A stretch of 64,000 nt of DNA from Cupriavidus necator (GTDB taxonomy: Bacteria > Pseudomonadota > Gammaproteobacteria > Burkholderiales > Burkholderiaceae). The position numbers and the translations under genes are program-made. The notes below the pieces were generated by a model, which searched no databases, was not told the origin of the DNA, and was given only the letters and a program-made list of their open reading frames with translations. Within the stretch, counting starts at the first letter, position 1, and every line of letters begins with the position of its first letter. The DNA is taken from the NCBI GenBank assembly GCA_022041995.1, contig CP074390.1, positions 62,001 through 126,000 on the forward strand, given 5' to 3'. Shown here piece after piece: positions 46,313-55,298 of this stretch.

Positions 46313-47738
46313 CAATCCACCCAAGATAAGGACATCAGCAAGCCTTATAGGCGGCATGTCGATGAGGTTTCTGGCGAGGCGGACGTGGTTTAGCGCGATC
46401 CGGTCGCACGCGATGGGTACGTGTTGCGATCAAGGCCAAGGTCTCATTCAGCGCAGCCTTGGCCCAGCGCAGTCCCAGTAGCGCCGCTGGCAGGACAGGT
46501 TTGAGAGCGGTGATGGCGTAGGTTCGGATGATCCGATAGTTCGAGTCAATCTCATGTTCCTGCACGGCGCTGAAGCAGCATAGAGCGTGCAGGTTATCAC
46601 TGAGGATTTTGGCGCCGAAGTCCTGCCTGGCAGCCAACTGCGAGAGGCCGGACAGATGTTCGAGTCCCATGCGGTGCTTGAGGCGTTTGTACGCCTCCTC
46701 GAGGCGCCAGCGTTGATGGTAAAGGTCGCGGAAGGTGGCCGCTGGATAGCGGTGCATGTCGAGCAGATTGGTGATGAGCACGCGCACCTTGCCGGCTGGC
46801 GAGATCTGCCGGATCAGCCGAACGGTCTGCGGGGTAGCCGCACACTCGTAGTCGCGCGCGTCAATGCGGGCTGGAGCGGGGAGCGTGACGATGGCCTCGT
46901 CACGGCCAGAGCGCACGAAGCGCCGTACGGCAGCAAAGCCGCTGCCGTCGGCACGCATGCAGAAAGGGATGTTTCGTTGGTTGAGTACGGCCACCAGCCA
47001 GCGGGCGGGGTAGCCGCGGTCGAGCAAGAGCAAGTCGTCGGATTGCAGGCGGTCCAGATGCTCGAACAGGATCTGGCGTTCGTTCTCGTACACGCTGTGT
47101 AATGAGGCGGCGAGCATGATCTCGGCCCCAGGCAGGTACAGGCCGAAGGCAAGTTGATCGCGGCTGGCGGCTCGAGGCAGATGGCTGTGGCGAATGGCGA
47201 AACGCAGGTGTGAAGCGTCCGCGGCGACCAGCCGAAAGCCATGCCAGCGTGGCAAATGGTTGGAGACGTGCTGAAGTAGCCAGTCATTGAGGTGAGCAAA
47301 GACATCGCCGCCGAGCTTGCTGCGAGCCTGGGCGAAGGCTTGTTCACTGACGCAACGGCGCAAGGTGTTTTGGCGGGCGAGCGTGGCGAAGAATTGATCG
47401 AGCTCGGCTTGCATGCCCATACGCAAGTTGCCGAGCATGAAGGAGATCAGTGTCGGCAGGGTGAGCTTGCGCTGCCGGGTGAAGGCGGCCGGATGCTCTG
47501 GATGACGGGCAAGATCGTGAAAGACCTTGGTGTGCAGATATTGGGCAAGTGCAGCGAACAAATCGGACAGGGGCATGAGAGCCAAGCGAAGATCGAGAAG
47601 CGATCCTCTATTGGCCGCCGCCCTGCTTGCGCTAAACATCCAGCGCAAGCAGGGCGGCGGCCCCTCGAACCTCGTCACCTGTCAAGCGTTCTCGGCGCCA
47701 ATTGCGATTTTATTTGGCGGCTTATCTTGGGTGGATTG
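46313..47738 (-). mobile_element. Complete IS4-family insertion sequence, 1426 bp
   Basis: The ends are perfect 18-bp inverted repeats, CAATCCACCCAAGATAAG at 46313-46330 and its complement at 47721-47738. They are flanked by an exact 10-bp direct repeat. One transposase gene fills the element. Undamaged ends, target duplication and gene point to a recent insertion that may still be mobile. Confidence 0.93.
46335..47576 (-). CDS. IS4-family transposase
   Basis: A 413-residue DDE transposase. DASHLRF holds the first catalytic Asp region (VAADASHL), DLLLLDRGYPARWLV the second, and the IS4 signature Y-(2)-R-(3)-E-(6)-K is seen as YHQRWRLEEAYKRLK near residue 310. The start MPLSDLFAALAQYLHTK at 47576 is chosen; the frame is open upstream with a GTG at 47678, and either could be used. 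The C-terminus is Arg/Pro-rich and ends four bases from the left inverted repeat. Confidence 0.88.
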   Translation of the reverse strand: MPLSDLFAALAQYLHTKVFHDLARHPEHPAAFTRQRKLTLPTLISFMLGNLRMGMQAELDQFFATLARQNTLRRCVSEQAFAQARSKLGGDVFAHLNDWLLQHVSNHLPRWHGFRLVAADASHLRFAIRHSHLPRAASRDQLAFGLYLPGAEIMLAASLHSVYENERQILFEHLDRLQSDDLLLLDRGYPARWLVAVLNQRNIPFCMRADGSGFAAVRRFVRSGRDEAIVTLPAPARIDARDYECAATPQTVRLIRQISPAGKVRVLITNLLDMHRYPAATFRDLYHQRWRLEEAYKRLKHRMGLEHLSGLSQLAARQDFGAKILSDNLHALCCFSAVQEHEIDSNYRIIRTYAITALKPVLPAALLGLRWAKAALNETLALIATRTHRVRPDRAKPRPPRQKPHRHAAYKAC

Positions 47739-47748
47739 GGGTGCGGGC
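47739..47748. repeat. Right target-site duplication of the IS4-type element
   Basis: Exact copy of the 10 bases at 46303-46312, bordering the right inverted repeat. Confidence 0.9.
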
Positions 47749-48184
47749 GGGTATGCGGACGCGCTGCGCCTCAGCATAAGGGTGGCTGCTGGCATTTCAT
47801 GTCTCCTGTGTCATTGGCATTTATTTGCCTCTTATTCCGACGCCGACCTGAGGTCTCCGCCCTCACCTCTCTCAAGTTGGGAGCGGCGATTGGATACACA
47901 GTATGTGATATATCAAGTAAGTCAAGAGAAAGGGGTGGCAGGGTTTTCACTGAATTTATGACAGGGAAGGATCGGCCCCGGATATTCACCCTGAATATGC
48001 ATCATCGGTCCCGGAGAAAGGCGTCGCCAGGTGCGATCCGATGACCGTGAAACCCTTTACTGTAGCCACTTCCAGCCGAATCGCCGCTGATAGATGAGGG
48101 TTCGTTTTGAATGAATGAGGGAAAGGACTTAAATCCAATCATTACGAATTTGTAATGCCTGGAAGCATCCTCCCGGTCTGCCAG

Positions 48185-48226
48185 CATGATTACGAAAATG
48201 TCATGATTACATAAATGTCATGATTT
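48185..48226. repeat. 17-bp tandem repeat, 2.5 copies
   Basis: Units CATGATTACGAAAATGT (48185-48201) and CATGATTACATAAATGT (48202-48218) are followed by a partial CATGATTT (48219-48226). A related GTCATGAT occurs near 48505. This looks like an array of protein-binding sites; no binding protein can be named. Confidence 0.75.
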
Positions 48227-48295
48227 TAGCCGCGCCGAATGATGAAGCAGAGAAATCAGAGCGATTAATACGGTATTAACAGCAACCCACGTGCC

Positions 48296-48362
48296 AAAAA
48301 AAAAGCCCGCAGGCAAGCCTGACGGGCGTAGGCATGATGCGTGACATCAGCCGCAGCATGTA
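48296..48362 (-). ncRNA. Candidate small RNA, about 65 nt, ending in a rho-independent terminator
   Basis: On the minus strand a promoter-like pair, TTGTCT (48396-48391) and TATAAC (48374-48369) with a 16-base spacer, is followed about 65 bases later by a strong terminator. The terminator stem is GCCCG plus a second arm CAGGC, closed by GCCTG and CGGGC (48305-48327), then nine T residues (A run 48296-48304 on +). No open frame fits between them. The short distance and strong ends suggest a small non-coding RNA. This is a prediction only; it could be a terminator for some longer minus-strand transcript. Confidence 0.35.
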
Positions 48363-48752
48363 GATGCAGTTATAGGCGATTATTCGAGCCAGACAAATAA
48401 ATAAAAACGCTTAGTGCGGAATGGCAGCAGGAACCCTCAAAAACCCTGACGGATTTACCGAAAAACCCTGAACACCATTAGGCCGATTCAGAAGATGGCA
48501 TTTTTGTCATGATCGGATGCACTGCTACCCGGGTCGGAAGGCAAGCCCTGTAGACAAGATCACCCAGGCCACTCATGAAAGTAGATGAAACGGTAAGTGC
48601 TGTAGAACATCTGTGAACCGGGCGACCAGGGTGCCCATCCATCGCTATAGATGGAATCGAAAGCGCTTGGCCATCAAGTAGATGTTTTGGTAAATTCTGT
48701 AGAAACTCTGGTAAGCTCCGAGCAAACCGGCACCCAAGGATTGCGACTTCAT

Positions 48753-50276
48753 ATGTCTCATGCGCCACTAGGCTACGATGCGCTTATCCGCAAGTTCGGG
48801 CTGCGCGTCCCGCCGCTGCGCTCGACGTCCGCCCTCGCCGACAAGACCGGGGTCCTCAGCACGCACACCGGACCGGACGGCACCACGCGCACCGTGTACC
48901 CAAGAAACCGCTACCGCGGCGGCGACACGACCGTGGACCACCTGACATTCGCGCTGAAGAAGGAGCAACTGGACCTGACCGTGCTGGCGGCGCTGTTTGA
49001 GCATGCACAAGCGGTGCAGGCCGTACGGGAGTGGCTGGCGGCCACCCCGACCTCCCGTTATGCGAGGCTGAGCGCGTTCTATGCCAAATGGCTTGCCGGA
49101 ATTCAATTCGACTACAAGCTGCCGGCCGGGGCGCCCAGGGTACTGGCGCTGGACGAGACCCGGTACCTGACCGGCCCGGCAACGCCGGACCTGCAGTTCG
49201 GCATCCAGAACAACCACCTGGGCCCGCCCGCGTTTTGCCCCGTGGTGCGCCGCACCGAGAAACTGGCGCAGTACCTTGCCGCCGACCTCCCCGGCCGCGT
49301 GGCCGCGGCCATCAAGCGGCTCGAGCCAGAGTTGCTGGCGCGCGCGGTGGACTACCTCTACCTCGCGGAAACACGATCGACCTACTCCATCGAGCACGAG
49401 ATCCCCGATAACCAGCGGGTCGCCAAGTTCAGGCGATTGCTGGAATACGCCGGCAATCCCGCCCCGCTTACCGAAGAGCAGCTGTGCGAGTGGCAAAACG
49501 AAATCATCTCGGGGCTGCGCGCCGAATTCGCCTACCGCGACAAGCAGAACTGGCTGTCGCGCGGCGGGCGCATGCGCAACATCGCGGACTATATTCCCCC
49601 GCCGCCCGGGCAGCTTGGCGCGATGATGGATGGCATTGCCGCGGTGGCGGGCCTGGTCGAGGCACAGGCGGCAAACCCGATCGTGGCCGCGGCGTGCGTA
49701 TCGTTTGGCTTTGTCTTCGCCCACCCGTTCTACGACGGCAACGGCCGCCTCCATCGATTCCTCATCCACCACTTGCTGCGCCAGGCCGGTGTCACGCCCG
49801 ACGGCGTAGTGCTGCCGGTGTCGGCGCGGATGCTCAAGCAAATCGATACCTATGCCGCCCTGCTGAAGTCCTATTCCGCCCCGCGGACGGCCCTGCTCAA
49901 CTACGCGCTGGATTCGGACAGCGACACGATCCTGATCAAGTCGCCACAGCCCGGCTGGCTCTACGCATCCTTTGATGCGACAGCGTTGTGCGAATTCGTC
50001 TTCGAATGCATCGAGCAGTGCGTCGAGCGAGACCTTGCGCAGGAGATCCAGTACCTGCGCGCGTACGATGCCAGCGTCACACGGCTGGAAAGCTGGCTGG
50101 ACCTGCGCCAGTCACGCCTGTCGAACCTGATCGACCTGATCGTCCAGAACCACGGCGAGCTGTCCAGGCGCAAGCGCAAGCTGTTCGAAGACATCACGGA
50201 CGACGAGCTCGCCCGCATTGAAGCCGTCGTGCACGACGAATTCAAGGAATACCTCGAGCTCCACGGCGGCCGCTGA
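48753..50276 (+). CDS. Fic-domain protein (AMP-transferase type)
   Basis: A 507-residue protein. The Fic active motif is HPFYDGNGRLHR at about 324-335: the His is catalytic, and DGNGR binds Mg-nucleotide. An upstream segment TRSTYSIEHE (about 207-216) matches the position of the class II inhibitory motif (S/T)xxxE(G/N), with His215 in place of Gly/Asn. The N-terminal 200 residues and a C-terminal helical part with winged-helix-like SRLSNLIDLIVQNHGELSRR complete it. The start MSHAPLGYDALIRKF at 48753 has AAGGA upstream; the frame is open to an ATG at 48651, so a longer form is possible. It should AMPylate a protein target, not known. Confidence 0.83.
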   Translation: MSHAPLGYDALIRKFGLRVPPLRSTSALADKTGVLSTHTGPDGTTRTVYPRNRYRGGDTTVDHLTFALKKEQLDLTVLAALFEHAQAVQAVREWLAATPTSRYARLSAFYAKWLAGIQFDYKLPAGAPRVLALDETRYLTGPATPDLQFGIQNNHLGPPAFCPVVRRTEKLAQYLAADLPGRVAAAIKRLEPELLARAVDYLYLAETRSTYSIEHEIPDNQRVAKFRRLLEYAGNPAPLTEEQLCEWQNEIISGLRAEFAYRDKQNWLSRGGRMRNIADYIPPPPGQLGAMMDGIAAVAGLVEAQAANPIVAAACVSFGFVFAHPFYDGNGRLHRFLIHHLLRQAGVTPDGVVLPVSARMLKQIDTYAALLKSYSAPRTALLNYALDSDSDTILIKSPQPGWLYASFDATALCEFVFECIEQCVERDLAQEIQYLRAYDASVTRLESWLDLRQSRLSNLIDLIVQNHGELSRRKRKLFEDITDDELARIEAVVHDEFKEYLELHGGR

Positions 50277-50540
50277 AGCGGCACAGCGTTGGCACTGCCC
50301 GGTGCCGCCACTATGCGGCGGCGGCGCCACTATGTATCGCTCTGTATCCCGGGCCGCGGCAGACATGAAAGATTGCACGGATGCCGGGAAGCGGAAACAG
50401 CCGGGATACGTGCGGACGGTGGAATGCGTCTATCGCCAAGACCGGGAGTTCTCCGCCATGTCCATCGTCGCCATCCATCCGCCGCCCGGCCCCTGCCATC
50501 GTGCCCGCTACGGTACCGCGCATGCCAATGGGAGCCGCCC

Positions 50541-51242
50541 ATGATCGACGCCTTCCTTGCCTTTGCCGCCGGCGTGCTGACCATTGCCTCGCCCTGTGTG
50601 CTGCCGGTGCTGCCCATGCTGCTCGCCGGCTCGGTGGGCGAATCCGGCCGGCTGCGCCCGCTGGCGATCGCGCTTGGCTTCGTCAGCGCCTTTTCCGCGC
50701 TGGGCATAGTCTTCGGCGCGCTGTCCAGCGCCTTCAGCGAAGCCCCTGGCGTGGTGCGCAACGCGGCCATCCTGTTCCTGCTGGGTGCTGGCCTGGCACG
50801 GCTCTGGCCGGCGGGCTTCGAGCGCCTGGCGGCCCCGTTCGCCGGCGTGGTCGACCGCCTGGCGGGCGCCGGTGGCCGGACCGGCACCGGCGTGGCCGGC
50901 GGCTTTGTGCTGGGCATGACGCTGGGCGCGGTGTGGACCCCGTGCGCCGGGCCGGTGCTGGCGTCGATCCTCGCGCTGGTGGCCAAGGCGCAAGACCTGC
51001 ATCGCGCTGCCGGACTGCTGGCGCTGTTCGCGGCTGGCGCGGCCATCCCGATGCTGGGCATTGCCTATGGCGGCCAGTTCGCCACCACTCACGTGCGCCG
51101 CCTGGCCCGGCACACGCACCGGCTGCAGCAAGGCTTCGGCGTGCTGGTGGTGGCGACCGCCATCGGCATGTACTTCCAGTACGACACGCTTGCCGTCGCC
51201 TGGCTGACCTCCCTTTTCCCTGCCTCCCAACCTGGAGCCTGA
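50541..51242 (+). CDS. Short CcdA/DsbD-type thiol-disulfide membrane protein
   Basis: A 233-residue protein with six helices that moves electrons across the membrane. The first helix carries ASPCVLPVLPMLLAGS and the fourth TPCAGPVLASILALVAKAQ, the two Cys that define CcdA. GGAG precedes the ATG at 50541. The next gene, 4 bases on, is an exported thioredoxin, the expected partner. It lacks the extra domains of full DsbD. Confidence 0.9.
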   Translation: MIDAFLAFAAGVLTIASPCVLPVLPMLLAGSVGESGRLRPLAIALGFVSAFSALGIVFGALSSAFSEAPGVVRNAAILFLLGAGLARLWPAGFERLAAPFAGVVDRLAGAGGRTGTGVAGGFVLGMTLGAVWTPCAGPVLASILALVAKAQDLHRAAGLLALFAAGAAIPMLGIAYGGQFATTHVRRLARHTHRLQQGFGVLVVATAIGMYFQYDTLAVAWLTSLFPASQPGA

Positions 51243-51245
51243 ACC

Positions 51246-51764
51246 ATGCACCGCTTCCTTCGTACCCTGCTGGCCACCACCGCCATCGTTGCCGCCCAGC
51301 ATGCCGCCGCCGCCCCTGCCGACTATGGCAAAGCGCCCGAATTCACCGGCATCGACAAATGGCTCAACTCTGAACCGCTGACCGTTGCCGGGCTGCGCGG
51401 CAAGGTCGTGCTGGTCGATTTCTGGACCTACAGCTGCATCAACTGCATCAACACGCTCCCCCATGTGCGGCAGTGGTACGACAAATACCGCGACCAGGGC
51501 CTGGTTGTGGTCGGCGTCCACACCCCGGAGTTCCCCTTCGAGAAGTCCACTGCCAACGTGCAGGCAGCGCTCAAGCGCTTCGATATCCGCTACCCGGTCG
51601 CGCAGGACAACGCCTATGCCACCTGGAATGCCTGGCGCAACCAGTACTGGCCGGCGCTCTACCTGGTCGATGCCAACGGCACCGTGGTCTACAAGCACTT
51701 TGGCGAAGGCCAGTACGCGCAGACCGAGGCAGCGATCCAGAAGGCCTTGAGCGAGCGCCGCTGA
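51246..51764 (+). CDS. Exported thioredoxin-like (TlpA/DipZ C-terminal type) protein
   Basis: A 172-residue periplasmic redoxin. A signal peptide (1-22, ending AAAA) is followed by VVLVDFWTYSCINCINTLPH with the CxxC pair SCINC, then VVVGVHTPEFPFEKSTANVQ and YWPALYLVDANGTVVYKHFG with the cis-Pro. The sequence YSCINC-N is the form found in DipZ-like proteins and their relatives. It follows the CcdA-like gene by 4 bases and should be reduced by it. Confidence 0.9.
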   Translation: MHRFLRTLLATTAIVAAQHAAAAPADYGKAPEFTGIDKWLNSEPLTVAGLRGKVVLVDFWTYSCINCINTLPHVRQWYDKYRDQGLVVVGVHTPEFPFEKSTANVQAALKRFDIRYPVAQDNAYATWNAWRNQYWPALYLVDANGTVVYKHFGEGQYAQTEAAIQKALSERR

Positions 51765-51808
51765 CCCCGCGCTCCTCCCCGGTCCTGATCCTCCCGCGCA
51801 AGGGAGTT

Positions 51809-51836
51809 GATACAAATTGTATGCAATTTTTGTATC
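51809..51836. promoter_or_regulatory. Operator-like dyad upstream of the purine permease
   Basis: GATACAAA (51809-51816) and TTTGTATC (51829-51836) are perfect inverted arms. Inside lies ATTGTATGCAAT, which resembles the TTGTATACAA type of site used by FCD-class GntR regulators. It is about 190 bases before the NCS2 gene. No matching regulator gene is next to it. Confidence 0.45.
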
Positions 51837-52025
51837 ATGGAGTGCCTATCCCTGCTATTCTTGCTTCCCGGTTGCGGCCTGGAACTTGATTCCGGCCACG
51901 CTCGCGGCAGGCGGGTTTCCGCCTGCCCGGCAGCGCGCAACGACAGGGCCGGGGCAGGCACTCCCCCGGCGCCAGAAGAACAAGACAGTCCGGAAACATA
52001 TCCGGCCAGACAACAGGAGACATGA

Positions 52026-53357
52026 ATGGCGCCCTTGCTGTTCAAGGTGGAAGACCGCCCCCCTCGGCTGACGACGTTTTTGCTTGCGCTCCAGCATCTG
52101 CTGGCCGCCCTGGGCGGCATCATTGCAGTGCCGCTGGTCATTGGCGGCGCCCTGAAGCTGCCGCCGGACCAGGTCATTGCACTGGTGAATGCCGCCCTGC
52201 TTGGCTCGGGCATCGTCACCATCATCCAGTGCAAGGGCATTGGCCCGGTTGGCATCCGCATGCCATGCGTAATGGGCACCAGCTTCGCCTTTGTCGGCGC
52301 GGCCATCAGCGTGGGCGTCGAACACGGCGTGGCCGGCATCCTGGGCTCGGCGCTGGCGGGCTCGCTGGTGATGATCCTGGGCAGTTTCTTCATGCCGGCA
52401 ATCCGCAAGCTGTTTCCGCATACCGTCACCAGCGTGGTTGTCACCATGATCGGCCTGTCGCTGATTCCGGTGGCCATCGACTGGGCGGCAGGCGGCCAGG
52501 GCAGCAGCCGCTATGGCGCGCCCGGCAATCTGGCGATTGCCGTCGCGGTGCTGGCGCTGGTGGTCGCGGTGGTGCAGTGGGGCAAGGGCATGCTGTCGGC
52601 CTCGGCCATTGTCGTCGGCATTGCCGGCGGCTACCTGCTCTGCCTGGCACTGGGCCTGGTCGATTTCACCCAGTTTCACCAGGCGCCGATCATCGCGGTG
52701 CCGCAGCCGCTGCACTTCGGGATGTCGTTCCCCATCGCGGGCATCGTCGCCATGTCGATCGCCTTCCTGGTGACCATCGTCGAGTCCACGGGCACGTTCA
52801 TGGCACTGGGCGCGGCCACGCAGCGGCCGATTTCCGGCAAATGCCTGTCGCGCGGCATCCTGTGCGATGGCTTTGGCTCGGCCTTCGCGGCGCTGGTGTC
52901 GAGCCCGCCGTTGTCCACCTTTGCGCAGAACGTCGGCGTGGTTTCGCTGACCGGCGTGGCCAGCCGCCATGTGGTCGCCCTGACCGGCGTCATGCTGCTG
53001 CTGGCGGGGCTGTTCCCGGTGCTGGGCGCGCTGGTGGTGACGATCCCGCAGCCGGTACTGGGTGGCGCAGGCCTGATGATGTTCGCGATGATCGTGTCGG
53101 GCGGCATCCAGATGCTCAGCACTGTCAAGTTCACGCAGCGCAATACCCTGATCGTGGCGGTGTCGATCGGCTGCGGCCTGGCGGTGACGTTCCGCCCGGA
53201 ACTGCTGTCGAAGCTGCCGGCCTTTGTCCACGAAGTGTTTGGCTCCGGCATCACGGTAGGCTCGCTGTCGGCCGTGTTCCTCAACCTGCTGCTGCCCGGC
53301 GGCAAGGACGAGCCCGCTGAAGAAGCCAGCCACGGCACCGTCGGCGAGGTTGCGTGA
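52026..53357 (+). CDS. NCS2-family nucleobase permease (xanthine/urate type)
   Basis: A 443-residue 14-helix symporter. The NCS2 signature is seen as SSPPLSTFAQNVGVVSLTGV followed by ASR; the Q-N-V-G form is usual for xanthine and uric acid carriers, whereas uracil carriers have E-N-I-G. QHLLAALGGIIAVPLVIGGA is the conserved first helix and IVTIIQCKGIGPVGIRMPCV the third. AGGAG lies 7 bases before the ATG at 52026; an overlapping ATG at 52022 is in another frame. Substrate choice between xanthine and urate is not resolved. Confidence 0.88.
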   Translation: MAPLLFKVEDRPPRLTTFLLALQHLLAALGGIIAVPLVIGGALKLPPDQVIALVNAALLGSGIVTIIQCKGIGPVGIRMPCVMGTSFAFVGAAISVGVEHGVAGILGSALAGSLVMILGSFFMPAIRKLFPHTVTSVVVTMIGLSLIPVAIDWAAGGQGSSRYGAPGNLAIAVAVLALVVAVVQWGKGMLSASAIVVGIAGGYLLCLALGLVDFTQFHQAPIIAVPQPLHFGMSFPIAGIVAMSIAFLVTIVESTGTFMALGAATQRPISGKCLSRGILCDGFGSAFAALVSSPPLSTFAQNVGVVSLTGVASRHVVALTGVMLLLAGLFPVLGALVVTIPQPVLGGAGLMMFAMIVSGGIQMLSTVKFTQRNTLIVAVSIGCGLAVTFRPELLSKLPAFVHEVFGSGITVGSLSAVFLNLLLPGGKDEPAEEASHGTVGEVA

Positions 53358-53497
53358 GCGGCCTGCCTTGAAACCCGCGGCGGCCGCGCTAGTGTGCGCC
53401 GCCTCGCGCAGCCGCCCCGCCCCCTGGCGCGGGCGCCTTCCGCAGCGGGTAGGGATTGATCGCCCCGCCCGCGGTGTAGGGGCGTAGCACTCCGCCG

Positions 53498-55137
53498 TCA
53501 CGCCGCCTTGCGCCTGCGCCGCGAAGCTTCCGCGGCAGCATCGCGCAACTCTGGCGGCAACGCGCGCAGTTCCGCGGTGAAGAACGCACGCTCGGCCGGC
53601 CGCAGCGCGGGCAGTTGGGCGGCCAGCCGCTCGACCGCGGCGCACGCTATTGCGCAAGCGCCCTGCTCGTGGGTGAGATACCAGGCCGATTCGAGCAACA
53701 GGTTGGCCAGCTGCAACGGCCCCAGCCTGATGTGGCCGGCGTCATGGTCTTCCAGTGCGAACGCGGCCACGGCCGACCAGCGCACGAAGCCCTTGGCCGG
53801 CGCGAACGGCGCGTGGAACGGCCGCAGCGCGTCGACAGCGTCGGCAACAGACAGCGGCCGCTGGCGGCGGAACGCGGCCATGCTGTCGTTGGCCCTGGCT
53901 GGCCGGCCGGACGGCGGCGTATCGGGCCCGCAGCTGCCGCGTGCGATGCGCAGCAGGAAGATCGCATTCCACGCCGTGCCGCCGCCCACGCCGAACCGGT
54001 CGCAGATCCACTCCGACAAGCCCAGCCAGCGCATCGCCTGCCGCTGCACCGCGCTGGCGGACAAGGAGCGCGCAGCATCGACCAGGCCGTGCTGCCAGAA
54101 CAGCCACAGGCACAGGCCGATATTGGCCGCGGCATGCTGCACGGCTTCGACGGAATCGGCCTCGTAGGCTGCCTGCAGCGCGCCGGCGAAGGTATCCAGC
54201 GCGCGCTGCGCGGCCTGCGCCGTGCCGGCATGCCCGGCGCGCATGGCATCGGCCTTGTGCAGCAGCGCTTCCAGGTTCAGCACTTCAAATCGCACGCGCG
54301 GGTTGTAGCGCACCACCAGGCGCAGTTCCGGATCGGACTGCAGCCCTTCCAGGCCGGCACGCGCACCGTCGCCGTCGCCGCGGGTATAACGCTCCCAGGC
54401 CCGCACGATATGCGCCATGGCGCAGAACGCGGGCGTCGCCGCGCCGGCCTCGGCCGCCTGCACCAGGCGGTCGACACGCCTGAGCGCCGCCCGGCTCTGA
54501 TCGAGGCGGCCGCAGCGGCGCCAGGCCAGGCTTTCCTTGAGCAGCGACAGCGCTTGCTGGAAACCGTCGCCGGCACTGCGGCCTGCCGCGCGGAAGGATT
54601 CGGCCACGGCTGAGCCGTGCATGCCCGCGTGGCCGTCCTGCGCGCCGCGCATGGCCTGGGTCAGCTCGCTCCAGAAGGCCATGTCGCGCATCACGTAGCC
54701 AACGCCGTCCGGCTGGCCCGCCGGCGCCGCTTGCGGCCCCGTGGGAAAGCCAAGGCGGCGGGCCAGCGCGGCCGGGCCCAGCGTGCGCCCGTCCGCCACA
54801 AAGCGCAGGCGCCGCGCGCTCGCAGCCGTGATCCAGAACGGCCCGCGGCTGCGGTGCGCCGGGTTGGCCGCGGCGGGATCGCGCTGGCGGTCGGCCCCCA
54901 TCCGACCGCCACCTGCCAGCGCGCAAAGTCCGCAAACGCGCGCGATACCAGCATGCGCAGGTTGGCCGCTATCGGGAAGGCGCTGCGCACCACTGCCGCG
55001 GTGACGCCGCTCTCTCCGGTGCGATGCGCATGCCAGATGCGCGCCAGCAGCCAGACCGACTGGTAGCGCGCGGGTTGGCCGTCGACCCGGTACGGGGCCG
55101 ACACGTCGATACGGATCGGGGCAGGCGTGGCTGGCAT
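53498..55137 (-). pseudogene. Large protein of unknown family, single frameshift
   Basis: A 546-residue (repaired) cytosolic protein. From 55137 it reads MPATPAPIRIDVSAPYRVDG, then ARIWHAHRTGESGVTAAVVR and ARWQVAVGWG; the rest, from DRQRDPAAANPAHRSRGPFW to the stop, is in the next frame. One extra base in the C5 run at 54895-54899 joins them. The N-terminal 120 residues look like a winged-helix-like domain (FWITAASARRLRFVADGRTL); the rest is Ala-rich helical with few landmarks and a basic C-terminus. No family is recognised. It is divergent from the beta-lactamase gene by 161 bases and could regulate it, but there is no direct evidence. Confidence 0.6.
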
Positions 55138-55298
55138 CAGGCAGTCAGGGAACGGGGCAATCGCGGGGGAAGCGCAGGCGGTGCCCGTCATGTTACGCAA
55201 GTTACAGGCAGCGCGGTTGGCGTTACCCGGGCGCTCTCCTATGCTGCGCACCACGGTCCGGGCCCGGATTGCCATCCCCTCAACTCATCTGCACAGCC

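Larger units (their letters stand above)
47749..48752. other. Gene-poor, AT-richer regulatory-looking DNA upstream of the Fic gene
   Basis: About 1 kb without a recognisable protein gene and clearly more AT-rich than its surroundings. It holds an 18-bp dyad CATTAC-gaattt-GTAATG at 48140-48157, a 17-bp tandem repeat, a strong minus-strand terminator with a promoter-like pair upstream, a direct repeat AAAAACCCTGA at 48439 and 48461, and a diverged duplication at 48574/48672. An open frame at 48478-48768 (minus) has no family likeness. The composition suggests acquired DNA. Confidence 0.6.

Noticed and set aside
48185..48226. Tandem repeats as a CRISPR array
   Set aside because: The 17-bp units are directly abutting with no spacers, and no cas gene is present.
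48478..48768. 96-codon minus-strand frame before the Fic gene as a possible antitoxin
   Set aside because: No ribosome binding site, no domain likeness, and it overlaps the diverged repeats.
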